64,000 bases of DNA, taken from an uncultured Tenacibaculum sp. (GTDB lineage: Bacteria > Bacteroidota > Bacteroidia > Flavobacteriales > Flavobacteriaceae). The notes beneath the pieces were generated by a model that ran no database searches, was not told the DNA's origin, and worked only from the letters and a program-made list of their open reading frames with translations. Below are positions 1 through 9,120 of this stretch, in pieces. The stretch covers positions 124,001-188,000 of the forward strand of contig CANMIL010000007.1 of assembly GCA_947497895.1 (NCBI GenBank), read 5' to 3'. Every line of letters starts with the position of its first letter. Position 1 is the first letter of the stretch. The position numbers were made by a program, and so were the translations under genes.

Positions 1-55
1 CGTTCAAGCTAGAAATGTGTTAAAAACGTATATAAAATCTTAAATCATTTCTTGT

Positions 56-919
56 TTATTTTAAGTCATAAAAAATACCAACAGAATAAGAAGGATTGGC
101 GGCAATAATTCTTCCTGAGAAGGCAGAGTCAAATGAAGCAGATGCTCCAATATTCTTTGTAAAATAATAGGCAGCTTCAAATCCGTAACTGCTAAACTCT
201 ACATTATTGGCGAAAATACTACCATTGCTATTTGCAGCATTGAGCGTTCCATTTTGCAGCGATTGTAAGATGTTAATCCTTGAACTTAACCATAACTTTT
301 GATCAATTACATTTACCCCAACTTCAAAACCGGCTCTAAGTTCATCAGAAAAACCTTCAGTTCTATTGTTATAGCCAAAGTAAGATTTTAAATAGGTAGG
401 CTTTTTGAATAAACGTGTACTGTATCCAACAGAAGTAGATAGGTATTGATTAAATTCTCCATCTCCAGTTTGATAACTACCATCAGATCCACCTGCAGAG
501 CTTCCTGTAGGTAGCCCAAAAATCAATTTGGCATCTAAGGCCCAGTTTCCTTTTTTCAAGAGTGCATAGCGAACTCCTAAATCTATATCTCCGAATGAGT
601 TGAATGACTCACCCGATTGAATTGTACTGTTATTGGTTCCAGAAATTTGATTGTTTTGAGCTACACGAGCAAAGAATGGGATATAAGTAATTACATCTAT
701 TTTATCTGTAAGTCCATATTCACCATATAAGTTCGTATTGAATTGTGTTCTGGTGACATTAGGATCTAATTTTCCTGTTCCTGTAAAGTGTTGATCAGAT
801 TGTAAGTACCAAGCTGATAATTTGAAATATCCATTACCTTTCCCTTTTGACCATTGTGCAAAACTTTGGGTTCCAATAAAAAGGAAAGTGATTATAATTA
901 ATTGTTTTTTGATCATCAT
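56..919 (-). CDS. Outer-membrane beta-barrel protein (transporter-like)
   Basis: A 287-residue protein with a clear signal peptide (residues 1-21, ending SFAQ). The mature part is a series of alternating amphipathic strands with many aromatic girdle residues, and it ends in a strand of the type YSVGIFYDLK, as expected for an outer-membrane barrel. The family resembles uncharacterised Phenol_MetA_deg/transporter-type barrels; this is a fold-level judgement. It lies 5 bp downstream of the Ig-like lipoprotein gene on the same strand, so the two are probably cotranscribed and both act at the outer membrane. The substrate is unknown. Confidence 0.75.
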   Translation of the reverse strand: MMIKKQLIIITFLFIGTQSFAQWSKGKGNGYFKLSAWYLQSDQHFTGTGKLDPNVTRTQFNTNLYGEYGLTDKIDVITYIPFFARVAQNNQISGTNNSTIQSGESFNSFGDIDLGVRYALLKKGNWALDAKLIFGLPTGSSAGGSDGSYQTGDGEFNQYLSTSVGYSTRLFKKPTYLKSYFGYNNRTEGFSDELRAGFEVGVNVIDQKLWLSSRINILQSLQNGTLNAANSNGSIFANNVEFSSYGFEAAYYFTKNIGASASFDSAFSGRIIAANPSYSVGIFYDLK

Positions 920-924
920 AAGTA

Positions 925-2121
925 TTATTCTGTAATTTCTCCGTCTCCTACTTTTACACTAAAAGGTTTACACCAGTATAGTAAATGACTAAAATCGTTT
1001 ATACCTGCATTTGAGATAATGTAGGTATGTGCTCCATTGAAAACAGCTACTTTTTGTATTTCTCTTGCATTAGCTACCGTATTTGGATTATTGGTCATGT
1101 ATAAGTACAATCCAGGAAGTGAGGTAGAAGCTCTGTAGTCATCGTTTATTTTTAACTCTAAATTATTGGTTCCTTCAATTTCACTTAAAGTGAATGTTCC
1201 TGTTAGGATATAACTGCTTGTTGTACGGATTGTTCCAGATTTTGTAGTTATTTGAACCGCTTGAACATTGAAAGTATCCATATCCGATATTTCTTGTCCA
1301 CTACCATTAGTGTAAGATGCTTTAATGGTTACTTCACCTGCATTTTTTGCTGTTACGAGCCCTTGTTCATCAATAGAAGCGATTGTGTCGTCTGAACTGC
1401 TCCAAGTGATGGTGACGTTTTCATTTTGCCCTATATTATTGGTATAGGTTGCCGTATATTGATGCGTGTCACCAACAGTTAATTCATCAATTGGATTATT
1501 AATACTCATAATTTCACCAACAGGATTTACGGTGAAATTATCTTCAGTACTGATTGTTTCTCCATCGGCAACGGTAGATGCGGTTATAACAACATCTCCC
1601 AAACTGTTGGCAGTTACAAGTCCTGTAGAAGATACAGTAGCGATATTGGTGTCAGAACTAGACCAAGTAATGTTTACTTCTTCAGTAACGCCTAAGGCAT
1701 TAACAAAAGTGGTTTGATATTGATGTTCCGTATTTACAATGATATTTTCAATAGGATTATTAATAGTCAAGGTTTTTTGAAGACTAATAACAGTAACGGT
1801 TAAAGTAGAAGTAACGCTTTTCCCTTCGGTTGTTGTGGTTCCTGCGGTTATGTTAGCAGTACCGAGACTAACAGCAGTAAGCAATCCGTTTTCAGAAACT
1901 GTTAAGATTGTGTCGTCTGAGCTGCTCCAAGTAATGGTCGGTGTTAAAACTTCACCAACATTGTTGGTATATTTAGTAGTTAGTTGATGAGTTGTTGTAA
2001 TGGTTAACTCTTCAATAGGATTGTTAAAACTAAGTTGTTCTTCAACGCGATCATCGATGATATCGTTGGACACACATCCAATAAGGATTAAAACGGTAAA
2101 TAAATGATAGATATGCTTCAT
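925..2121 (-). CDS. Lipoprotein with three bacterial Ig-like (Big_2) domains
   Basis: A 398-residue protein with a lipoprotein signal (lipobox LIGC, Cys16). Three tandem Big_2/BID_2 Ig-like domains follow at about residues 30-112, 115-197 and 203-287, each with the signature TWSSSD..I..V...GLVTA...G...I.A. The last 110 residues form a separate beta-rich domain of unknown role. It precedes the barrel gene by 5 bp and is probably its operon partner at the cell surface. The Ig modules are similar at the DNA level (around 1390 and 1915), as expected for a duplicated domain. The ligand is not predictable. Confidence 0.8.
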   Translation of the reverse strand: MKHIYHLFTVLILIGCVSNDIIDDRVEEQLSFNNPIEELTITTTHQLTTKYTNNVGEVLTPTITWSSSDDTILTVSENGLLTAVSLGTANITAGTTTTEGKSVTSTLTVTVISLQKTLTINNPIENIIVNTEHQYQTTFVNALGVTEEVNITWSSSDTNIATVSSTGLVTANSLGDVVITASTVADGETISTEDNFTVNPVGEIMSINNPIDELTVGDTHQYTATYTNNIGQNENVTITWSSSDDTIASIDEQGLVTAKNAGEVTIKASYTNGSGQEISDMDTFNVQAVQITTKSGTIRTTSSYILTGTFTLSEIEGTNNLELKINDDYRASTSLPGLYLYMTNNPNTVANAREIQKVAVFNGAHTYIISNAGINDFSHLLYWCKPFSVKVGDGEITE

Positions 2122-2182
2122 ACAATATTAGTTATTGTTTCGGGTTTAGTCGAAGTCATTTCTAAACATTACAGAAAATAAA

Positions 2183-2210
2183 AAAACTCGAAGACTAAGC
2201 TTCGAGTTTT
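2183..2210 (-). terminator. Rho-independent terminator after pdhC
   Basis: An 11-bp perfect stem AAAACTCGAAG / CTTCGAGTTTT with a 6-nt loop and T-runs on both sides. It sits 26 bp beyond the pdhC stop codon and marks the end of the pdhA-pdhC transcript. Confidence 0.8.
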
Positions 2211-2236
2211 TAATATGTTTATAAACTTGTATAGTA

Positions 2237-3877
2237 CTAAGCTAACATTGTAACTGGGTTTTCTATAAAAGTTTTTAACGTTTGTAAAAATTGCGCACCA
2301 ACAGCACCATCTACAGTTCTATGATCACAAGCTAATGTTAATTTCATTGTATTACCTACAACGATTTGTCCGTTTTTAACAACAGGCTTTTCAACAATTG
2401 CTCCAACAGATAAAATTGCAGAATTAGGTTGATTGATGATAGAAGTAAAGCTTTCAATTCCGAACATTCCTAAGTTAGAAACCGTGAAAGTACTTCCTTG
2501 CATTTCGTCTATCTTAATCTTTTTACTTCTTGCTTTTCCAGCTAAATCTCTAACTGCACTTCCAATTTGAGTTAAGCTTAAAGCATCAGTATGCTTCACA
2601 ACAGGAACAACTAATCCTTCGTCAACGGCCACAGCAACACCAACATGGATATGGCTATGGAATTGAGTATTATTATCTGTCCAAGAAGTATTTACTTGTG
2701 GGTGCTTTTTTAATGCCATAGCACAAGCCTTAACTACCATATCGTTAAACGATATTTTAGTATCTGGTACGTTGTTTATTGTTTTACGAGAAGCAATTGC
2801 ATTGTCCATATCTACCTCGATATTCAAATAGAAGTGAGGCGCATTAAATTTAGATGCTGATAAAGATTTAGCAATAGCTTTACGCATTTGAGAGTTTTTC
2901 ACTTCCTCAGTACCTTCTTGACCTGCAATAGCAAAATTAGTTACAGCTGGAGTTGAAGCAGTAGGAGCTGATTGTTGAGGTGCAGCTACTTTGGCAGCAG
3001 GAGTATAGTTTTCAACATCTTTTTTGATGATACGACCATTTTCTCCAGAACCTTTAACATCAGCTAAATTGATTCCTTTATCCTTTGCGATTTTCTTCGC
3101 TAGAGGAGAAGCAAAAACGCGACCATTAGAAGAACTACTTGCAGTAGCTTCAACAGTAGCAGTTTCTTGAGCGGCAGCAGGAGTGCTTTCCGCTTTAGGA
3201 GCTTCTTTTTCAGAAGTTTCAGTTGCGGTTGATAAGTTACCATCTTTATGAGCAGCAACTAAAGCAGCAATATCAGTACCTTCAGCACCAATGATTGCTA
3301 ATAAGCTATCAACAGGAGCGCTATCACCTTCATTAATACCAATATGCAATAAAGTTCCTTCGTAAAAAGATTCGAACTCCATAGTAGCCTTATCTGTTTC
3401 AATTTCAGCTAAAATGTCTCCTTCTTCTACTTTGTCTCCAACATTTTTTAACCAAGAAGCAACAGTTCCTTCAGTCATTGTATCACTTAAACGAGGCATT
3501 GTAACTACTTGAACACCGTCAGGAATTACAGTAGCTGAACCTGCATTTGAAGGAGTTTCTTCTTGCTTAGGTGTTTCTTCTTGTTTTGTTTCGTTAGCAG
3601 TAGGCTGACCACCAGAAAGTAATCCAGAGAAATCTTCTCCTTCATCTCCGATGATTGCTAATAAAGTGTCAACAGGAGCAGTTTCACCCTCATTTACTCC
3701 GATATGTAATAAAGTACCTTCATGGAATGATTCAAATTCCATAGTAGCTTTATCCGTTTCAATTTCAGCTAAAATGTCTCCTTCTTCTACTTTGTCTCCA
3801 ACATTTTTTAACCATTGTGCCACAACACCTTCTTCCATGGTGTCGCTTAAGCGAGGCATATTAATTACTGTAGCCAT
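2237..3877 (-). CDS. pdhC: Pyruvate dehydrogenase complex E2, dihydrolipoamide acetyltransferase
   Basis: The 546-residue protein transfers acetyl groups from E1 to CoA and forms the core of the cytoplasmic pyruvate dehydrogenase complex. Two lipoyl domains are visible (about 1-77 and 121-197) with lipoyl-lysine motifs ETDKATM at Lys43 and Lys163. Ala/Pro/Thr-rich linkers follow, then an E1/E3-binding domain (about 255-290, FASPLAKKIAKDKG...GRIIKKDV) and a catalytic 2-oxoacid acyltransferase domain ending with DHRTVDG (His519, Asp523). The two lipoyl segments share a 59-bp identical DNA block 360 bp apart. It lies 24 bp downstream of pdhA. The E1beta gene is not in this window, which is usual for flavobacteria. 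Confidence 0.97.
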   Translation of the reverse strand: MATVINMPRLSDTMEEGVVAQWLKNVGDKVEEGDILAEIETDKATMEFESFHEGTLLHIGVNEGETAPVDTLLAIIGDEGEDFSGLLSGGQPTANETKQEETPKQEETPSNAGSATVIPDGVQVVTMPRLSDTMTEGTVASWLKNVGDKVEEGDILAEIETDKATMEFESFYEGTLLHIGINEGDSAPVDSLLAIIGAEGTDIAALVAAHKDGNLSTATETSEKEAPKAESTPAAAQETATVEATASSSSNGRVFASPLAKKIAKDKGINLADVKGSGENGRIIKKDVENYTPAAKVAAPQQSAPTASTPAVTNFAIAGQEGTEEVKNSQMRKAIAKSLSASKFNAPHFYLNIEVDMDNAIASRKTINNVPDTKISFNDMVVKACAMALKKHPQVNTSWTDNNTQFHSHIHVGVAVAVDEGLVVPVVKHTDALSLTQIGSAVRDLAGKARSKKIKIDEMQGSTFTVSNLGMFGIESFTSIINQPNSAILSVGAIVEKPVVKNGQIVVGNTMKLTLACDHRTVDGAVGAQFLQTLKTFIENPVTMLA

Positions 3878-3901
3878 AATTTAATGAGTTTGCTGGATTT
3901 A

Positions 3902-4891
3902 TTATTTTATAAATGGATAATCTTCTTGTTCGTATACCATATCGTATAATTGATTTACCTCAGGATATGATGATTCTTCTGCAAATTTTTCGCACTCTTT
4001 AACCAAGTCTTTTACTCCTTTATCAATAGCCTTGATTTCTTCATCAGTGGCATATTTCTTTTCTTTAATAACGTCAAGTACTTGGGTAATTGGATCGATT
4101 TTCTTGTATTCTTCAACCTCTTCTTTTGTACGGTAATGTTGTGCATCAGACATTGAATGACCTCTATATCTGTATGTTTTCATTTCTAAGAATGTAGGTC
4201 CGTCACCTCGACGAGCTCTTTGAATAGCTTCGTCTACAGCCTCAGCAACTTTAATTGGGTTCATACCATCAACTGGACCACATGGCATTTCATAACCTAA
4301 ACCAAGTTTCCAAATATCAGTATGGTTTGCAGTTCTTTCTACTGAAGTACCCATTGCATATCCATTGTTTTCAACAATAAATACTACAGGTAATTTCCAG
4401 TTCATAGCCATGTTAAAAGTTTCGTGCAACGAACCTTGACGAGCGGCACCATCACCAAAATAACACAAAGTTACTGCATCATTCCCTTTATACTTATCAC
4501 CAAAAGCAATTCCTGCTCCTAAAGGAATTTGACCTCCTACAATACCATGACCTCCATAAAAACGGTGTTCTTTTGAGAAAATGTGCATTGAGCCTCCCAT
4601 TCCATGAGATGTACCGGTAACTTTACCATATAGCTCTGCCATTACTCTTTTAGGATCTTCTCCCATACCAATTGGTTGAACATGGTTACGGTAAGCAGTA
4701 ATCATCTTGTCCTTGGTTAAATCCATCGCATGTAATGATCCTGCCAAAACAGCTTCTTGACCATTATATAAGTGTAAAAAACCTCTTACTTTTTGCTGAA
4801 TATAAACTGCTGCTAGTTTATCTTCAAACTTTCTCCAAAATAACATATCTCTATACCAGTTGATATAGGTCTCTTTGGTGATTTCTTTCAT
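3902..4891 (-). CDS. pdhA: Pyruvate dehydrogenase E1 component subunit alpha
   Basis: A 329-residue thiamine-diphosphate dehydrogenase alpha subunit that decarboxylates pyruvate together with E1beta. The TPP/Mg binding motif GDGAARQGSLHE...ENN (about 146-176), the phosphorylation-loop-like segment YRYRGHSMSD (about 241-250) and the N-terminal W..M...R.FE pattern are all present. Length is typical for the family. It is the first gene of the pdhA-pdhC operon. E1beta must be encoded elsewhere. Confidence 0.97.
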   Translation of the reverse strand: MKEITKETYINWYRDMLFWRKFEDKLAAVYIQQKVRGFLHLYNGQEAVLAGSLHAMDLTKDKMITAYRNHVQPIGMGEDPKRVMAELYGKVTGTSHGMGGSMHIFSKEHRFYGGHGIVGGQIPLGAGIAFGDKYKGNDAVTLCYFGDGAARQGSLHETFNMAMNWKLPVVFIVENNGYAMGTSVERTANHTDIWKLGLGYEMPCGPVDGMNPIKVAEAVDEAIQRARRGDGPTFLEMKTYRYRGHSMSDAQHYRTKEEVEEYKKIDPITQVLDVIKEKKYATDEEIKAIDKGVKDLVKECEKFAEESSYPEVNQLYDMVYEQEDYPFIK

Positions 4892-5033
4892 TATATATTA
4901 GTTGTTTATTTTAGTTTGTTCGTTTTGCCTAACTCAAAACGTAGCTACAAAAATAGTAGTTTTTAGTAATTTAAAAAAGCTTCTAACTAAAAGAAATTTC
5001 AAAGACTTCTTTTATTTATTGTTAAAATTTAAA

Positions 5034-5708
5034 TTACTTTTCTTTCGCAATAATAATACTGGCTTTTGCACCTGTGGCAAGGTTCCACTGATTTGAAGAA
5101 ATTAGCATACCAGCATCATTATATATTTTGAAGGCAGCTGTGTTTGGACCTGAACTTCCTTGGTTCAAAGCAACTATATCTATTCGGTTGACTCCTTGTT
5201 CTAAAGGGATGTTAAACGATTGATATCTTTGTTGCAATGTTAGTTTGGTAATAACAGGAATATCATTTACTAGTATCGTTACTCTGTCTCCATCGGGATA
5301 TTGAAAATCTCTACAGATGATATTAACACTTTGAGATTTGGTACTAAAACTACCCAAATCCTGATCAATTACAGGGTATTGATATTGTCCATTAATTTTT
5401 TGAAAAGATTTTAAGTATTGCTCCTCAGCGATCTTAGCTTTGGTAAGTATTCCTTTATTTAAGTAGGCTTCCTGTTCTTGTTTTTTCTTAAGTTCTTGCT
5501 GTTGTTTGTTATGAGCTGTTTTAAAACCATTGTTATTTTTGAAGTCTAACGATTCTGGTTTTTTTGCTTCTTTCGCTGAAATACTCACACTTCCTAAAGA
5601 GAAACTTCCTTTTTTATTTCCACCACTAGAACCGTCCATCTGTCCGTAAACTATAGATGAAAAGCAAAGACCTAAACTTAAAATTATATACTTACCAGCT
5701 TCTTTCAT
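5034..5708 (-). CDS. Conserved secreted protein, function unknown
   Basis: A 224-residue protein with a signal peptide (about 1-22, ending IVYGQ). A low-complexity charged segment follows (50-90, KQQQELKKKQEQE), then a beta-rich C-terminal domain with DGDRVTILVND and a closing segment of VNRIDIVALNQGSSGPNTA, resembling a single Ig/jelly-roll fold. No catalytic motif is seen. It is a single gene flanked by gaps of about 140 bp upstream of pdhA and 157 bp from the VanX gene. I recognise the type as flavobacterial but know no function. Confidence 0.7.
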   Translation of the reverse strand: MKEAGKYIILSLGLCFSSIVYGQMDGSSGGNKKGSFSLGSVSISAKEAKKPESLDFKNNNGFKTAHNKQQQELKKKQEQEAYLNKGILTKAKIAEEQYLKSFQKINGQYQYPVIDQDLGSFSTKSQSVNIICRDFQYPDGDRVTILVNDIPVITKLTLQQRYQSFNIPLEQGVNRIDIVALNQGSSGPNTAAFKIYNDAGMLISSNQWNLATGAKASIIIAKEK

Positions 5709-5865
5709 ATATCAAATTGTATTAGCAAATATAATGCCGATTTTATATCATAGTCTAAATAAAGCGTTAAAAATTACTTAGTTAATGATATTTAAATTGA
5801 TAAAGGGTGTTATTTCGTTAGTTCAGATTGTTTTAAAAGCGGAATTAGCTCTGATTTAATCTATT

Positions 5866-6537
5866 TTATTTGATTGGAAAATTAAAGTATGTTTTTGGGA
5901 AAGGTTCGTTTCTTAATGTAAAATGCCACCACTCGTTTTTATAAGGTCTGAATCCATGTTTCACCATTGTTTTTTGTAATAGAGTTCTGTTTTTTTTCTG
6001 CTGAGGAGTAAGTTTTTCAAAGGCTATATGTGAAGATTTTCCAAAGAAATCAAAAGGACTTCCCATATCAAGTTCTTTATTTGTTTTAAGGTTAACAACA
6101 GTTAAATCAACCGAACTACCTCTTGAGTGTCCTGATTTTGATGAAATATAACCAAGTCGAAACAAATGCCTTTTATTGATTTTTGGATAATATTCAGACT
6201 TCATTAGGGTGTCATTGATAACTCTTGCCCAACGTACAAAATGATTCACAGCTTGCTGTGGTCTGTAGGCATCAAATATTTTTAGTGAATATCCTTTTTC
6301 TACTAATTCATCTTGAACTTTTTTTAATGCTTTTGCCGTTAAAGTAGAGGTAATAAGTACATCGTCATGATATCCATCAATAGGAGTTCCAACGAAATTG
6401 TTATGGTTGCAGTAGCGCAATTCTCTTTGGATACTTGGTGAAACATCTCTGATATATGAGAATCCTTTTGGTAATTGCGACCATGTAATAAAAGTGCTAA
6501 AAAGAAAAGCTATAGTTGTTATTTTTTTGATGTTCAT
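5866..6537 (-). CDS. VanX-type D-alanyl-D-alanine dipeptidase (peptidase M15D)
   Basis: A 223-residue zinc peptidase that hydrolyses D-Ala-D-Ala. A signal peptide (1-20, ending TWSQ) places it in the periplasm, where it probably acts in peptidoglycan turnover rather than in glycopeptide resistance. Zinc ligands are visible in SGHSRGSSVD (His137, Asp144) and EWWHF (Glu202, His205); Arg92 in DAYRP is the substrate-stabilising arginine. No vanHA partner genes are nearby. It lies 9 bp downstream of the GT39 gene, suggesting cotranscription. Confidence 0.92.
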   Translation of the reverse strand: MNIKKITTIAFLFSTFITWSQLPKGFSYIRDVSPSIQRELRYCNHNNFVGTPIDGYHDDVLITSTLTAKALKKVQDELVEKGYSLKIFDAYRPQQAVNHFVRWARVINDTLMKSEYYPKINKRHLFRLGYISSKSGHSRGSSVDLTVVNLKTNKELDMGSPFDFFGKSSHIAFEKLTPQQKKNRTLLQKTMVKHGFRPYKNEWWHFTLRNEPFPKTYFNFPIK

Positions 6538-6546
6538 TTGTGCTTA

Positions 6547-8193
6547 CTATTTCAAGGTGATGAGATGCGTTTTATTTAAATGGTCTTTTCTTGTTCTTTT
6601 ATTAACGAATTTTATATTCAACTTGGTGATTCTGAAATTGTCAAATTTTTCATTCATTGAATAGTTAATTCCTTTATCATCTAAGTTTTTCAAGAAATGA
6701 TCACTTACGTAAAAAGCTTTACCGTTAAAGGATGTTAAATCATCAATACTTACTCGATGGATGTTTTTTTGAGTATAAAATTCAAACCCGAAATCTGCGG
6801 TATCTTCTTCAAAGATATGAATATCTGAGTTTGTTTGATTATCGTGCCTCGCTGCGTAAACTCCTCCTTGGTATTTTAATAAGGTAGGGTAGAAGCTTGT
6901 TATTAAAAAGGTATATACTAAAATAAATGAAAGTGAACTTACAATAAAGAATCTATCAACTTTGTGAAGTTCTTTTTTCTTTAATGTAATAAATAGTAAA
7001 GCACCAACGATAATAGTGGCAATAATAAAAGAAATACTGATGTTGTCTACCATTAAATATACAAGTACGGGAATTAAAAGAATAGGTACAATTGAAACAA
7101 TGCTTTGTATGACCACGTATAACTTTTGTTTATTTTGATACTTCTCTTTCAATTTGTAAATAAAGTCGGCTGTAATAATTGCCATGAAAGGAAATATGAT
7201 GTTGGTATAATGAGCCAATTGGAATTTACTTACTGAGAAAACAAATATTGCTGTTAGTGCTGCAAAAATTGAATAATATTCTTCGTTTCGATTGGCTTTT
7301 TTAATATTTCGTTTAATCTTGAAGAAAATTGCTAAATAAAACAGAATAGACCATGGAAGGAAGGCCCATAAAAGTGTATGTAGGAAAAAGAAAATACTTC
7401 CGTTATGATTTACGATTGGCCCTGTGTTAAAAAAACGCCCAAATTGACTGTCCCAAAAGAAGAATTTTAACCCCGAAACATTGTTTTTCCCAAAAACTAA
7501 CTTTTCAGGGTGAAGGTCGAACTGAGTATATAAAGCGTAAAGCTCTGGAAGTGTTACTACAAAAGCTATTATTAATGCTACGATCCAAATAGGAGAGAGT
7601 AGTTGCTTCCAGTTTCTTTTTACGATAAGTTGACCACCCAGGGCAGCTATAATTGGAATTAAAGTAAAAATACCTTTGGTCATTAAAGAAAAACCGGCGA
7701 ACAAACATCCTAAAAGTAAGTGCTTTATTTTTTTGTTCTTTATATATATGTCGAAATAATACACCGAAGCGATAATAAAAGCAGTTAAAAAAGGCTCGGC
7801 ACGCACATCAAAGTTCGAAATTACACTATGCAAAGAGGTTGCTAAAATAATAGCGGCTAATAGCGCCGTTTGTTTATTGTAGTTTTCTTTAGTGAATTTA
7901 TACGTTATCCAAATACCGTAAATGAAAACAAGTACTGCAGGAAGTTTGTATGCAAAATTGTTGAGCCCAAAAATTTTAAAAGATAAAGCGGTTAACCAAA
8001 AAGGCATATGAGGTTTGTCCAACCAATCTTTTCCTATAGAAAATAGATTGATAAAATCATTGTTCAAATACATGGTTTTAGCAATGGAAGCATACAAAGC
8101 ACCATCAGGAGCCATGATATCTAAAAATAAACCTATAACTGTAATGAATCCTATTAAAATTAAGATACTTAATAGTACGTTTGTTGTTTTCAT
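6547..8193 (-). CDS. GT39-family (ArnT/PMT-like) membrane glycosyltransferase
   Basis: An integral-membrane protein of about 548 residues with roughly eleven to twelve hydrophobic segments. The N-terminal periplasmic loop contains DIMAPDGALYASIAK with the acidic residue expected of the polyprenyl-phosphate-sugar-dependent GT-C fold, followed by DKPHMPFWLTALSFK. The family transfers a sugar from a polyprenyl carrier to lipid A, lipoprotein or protein at the outer face of the inner membrane; the acceptor here is unknown. I chose the ATG at 8193 (MKTTNVLL) because the longer reading needs a TTG start. It lies 9 bp upstream of the dipeptidase gene. Confidence 0.88.
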   Translation of the reverse strand: MKTTNVLLSILILIGFITVIGLFLDIMAPDGALYASIAKTMYLNNDFINLFSIGKDWLDKPHMPFWLTALSFKIFGLNNFAYKLPAVLVFIYGIWITYKFTKENYNKQTALLAAIILATSLHSVISNFDVRAEPFLTAFIIASVYYFDIYIKNKKIKHLLLGCLFAGFSLMTKGIFTLIPIIAALGGQLIVKRNWKQLLSPIWIVALIIAFVVTLPELYALYTQFDLHPEKLVFGKNNVSGLKFFFWDSQFGRFFNTGPIVNHNGSIFFFLHTLLWAFLPWSILFYLAIFFKIKRNIKKANRNEEYYSIFAALTAIFVFSVSKFQLAHYTNIIFPFMAIITADFIYKLKEKYQNKQKLYVVIQSIVSIVPILLIPVLVYLMVDNISISFIIATIIVGALLFITLKKKELHKVDRFFIVSSLSFILVYTFLITSFYPTLLKYQGGVYAARHDNQTNSDIHIFEEDTADFGFEFYTQKNIHRVSIDDLTSFNGKAFYVSDHFLKNLDDKGINYSMNEKFDNFRITKLNIKFVNKRTRKDHLNKTHLITLK

Positions 8194-8286
8194 TGATAGC
8201 TTTTTATCCCATTGCAAAGTACTATAAAAAATACAGCATATCCACCATTATTAAAGAAAATGAGTTTGGAAATGTATATAACATAT

Positions 8287-8315
8287 AAAAGCCAAAGCAA
8301 TATGCTTTGGCTTTT
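8287..8315 (-). terminator. Terminator of the ankyrin-repeat gene
   Basis: A 12-bp perfect stem AAAAGCCAAAGC / GCTTTGGCTTTT with a 5-nt loop, about 100 bp past the ankyrin gene stop and between it and the GT39 start. The following T-run is short (TTTTATA). A second, weaker inverted pair (ATTAGTACTTT / AAAGTACTAAT) lies at about 8333-8373 and may extend the structure. Confidence 0.6.
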
Positions 8316-8418
8316 AACTAATAAAACCAAGTATTAGTACTTTTAATTGAAGTTAGCTAACAAAGTACTAATGTTTTCCTGTTAAGAGTTCCAAAATATA
8401 TGGACTTCCTAACTTCTT

Positions 8419-8868
8419 TTATTTCTTATAATTACGTAGAAACATTTCTATTTCTTGTTGTTCATATTTCTTTGCATAATCTAAAGCAGTTCGTCCTCTG
8501 TTGGTGGTTTCAATACTAGCTCCATTTTCAACCAGGTACTTTACTGCATTTAATTGCCCGTATTTGCATGCGTACATTAATGGAGTTTTACCTGTACATT
8601 CGCCTTCTAAGTTGGCTTTTCTTTTTACAAAATACTTTAGTGATGCTAGTGATTTCATCTTAATACAAATGGCTAGAAAGTTGTATGAGCTTCCTCTAAC
8701 TTCATAACATTGGTTTAAATCGTTATCCGAAACTAGCTTATTTAACGTTTCAAAATTTTCACTTTTAATGGCCATAAGAACATCGTTTGAGATGCTTTGG
8801 GCAGAAAGCGTGTGTTGATAGAATAAACTAAAAAAGAGGATTAGGGATATTTTAATTGTTGTTTTCAT
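8419..8868 (-). CDS. Small secreted ankyrin-repeat protein
   Basis: A 149-residue protein with a signal peptide (1-23, ending LSAQ). About three ankyrin repeats follow: a degenerate one at 30-60, SYNFLAICIKMKSLASLKYFVKRKANL (60-92), and a good match GKTPLMYACKYGQLNAVKYLVENGASIE plus GRTALDYAKKYEQQEIEMFL (93-146). Ankyrin repeats mediate protein contacts; a periplasmic location is inferred from the signal. It is cotranscribed with, and 23 bp downstream of, the frameshifted small gene at 8892-9099. Confidence 0.8.
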   Translation of the reverse strand: MKTTIKISLILFFSLFYQHTLSAQSISNDVLMAIKSENFETLNKLVSDNDLNQCYEVRGSSYNFLAICIKMKSLASLKYFVKRKANLEGECTGKTPLMYACKYGQLNAVKYLVENGASIETTNRGRTALDYAKKYEQQEIEMFLRNYKK

Positions 8869-8891
8869 TGGTAATGTTTTTGGTTTGTATT

Positions 8892-9099
8892 TTACTTTCT
8901 TACATATTTATGTTGAGCATTGCCTTGTTTGAAAAGTAGTTGTTTCCCATCATTAGAAAATGTAAACGTTATGTTAGTTGCGCACATTTGCTCTAAAACG
9001 AACTGATTATTTCCTCTGCAAAAGAGTGGTTCTTCGTATTCATTCTTTTTTATAAGAGAGGCTTAAAATGCTTAAAAAAAGTAGAGTTAGATTTCTCAT
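8892..9099 (-). pseudogene. Small secreted protein gene broken by a 1-nt frameshift
   Basis: From ATG at 9099 the frame reads a signal-peptide-like start (MRNLTLLFLSILSLSY) and stops after 19 residues. The neighbouring frame continues with coding-like sequence (KKNEYEEPLFCRGNNQFVL...TNITFTFSNDGKQLLF...) to a stop at 8892. Removing one A from the 6-A run (on the minus strand) near 9046-9051 restores a 68-residue protein. Either the gene is inactivated, or it varies at the homopolymer, or the base is a sequencing error. No family was recognised; the two Cys residues and the beta-rich pattern suggest a small periplasmic domain. Confidence 0.5.
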
Positions 9100-9120
9100 G
9101 GTTTGGTTCTAGATGTTGTT

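Noticed and set aside
5866-6537. Vancomycin resistance from the VanX-like gene
   Set aside because: No vanH/vanA/vanRS genes; a lone secreted M15D peptidase in a Gram-negative is more likely to be for peptidoglycan recycling.
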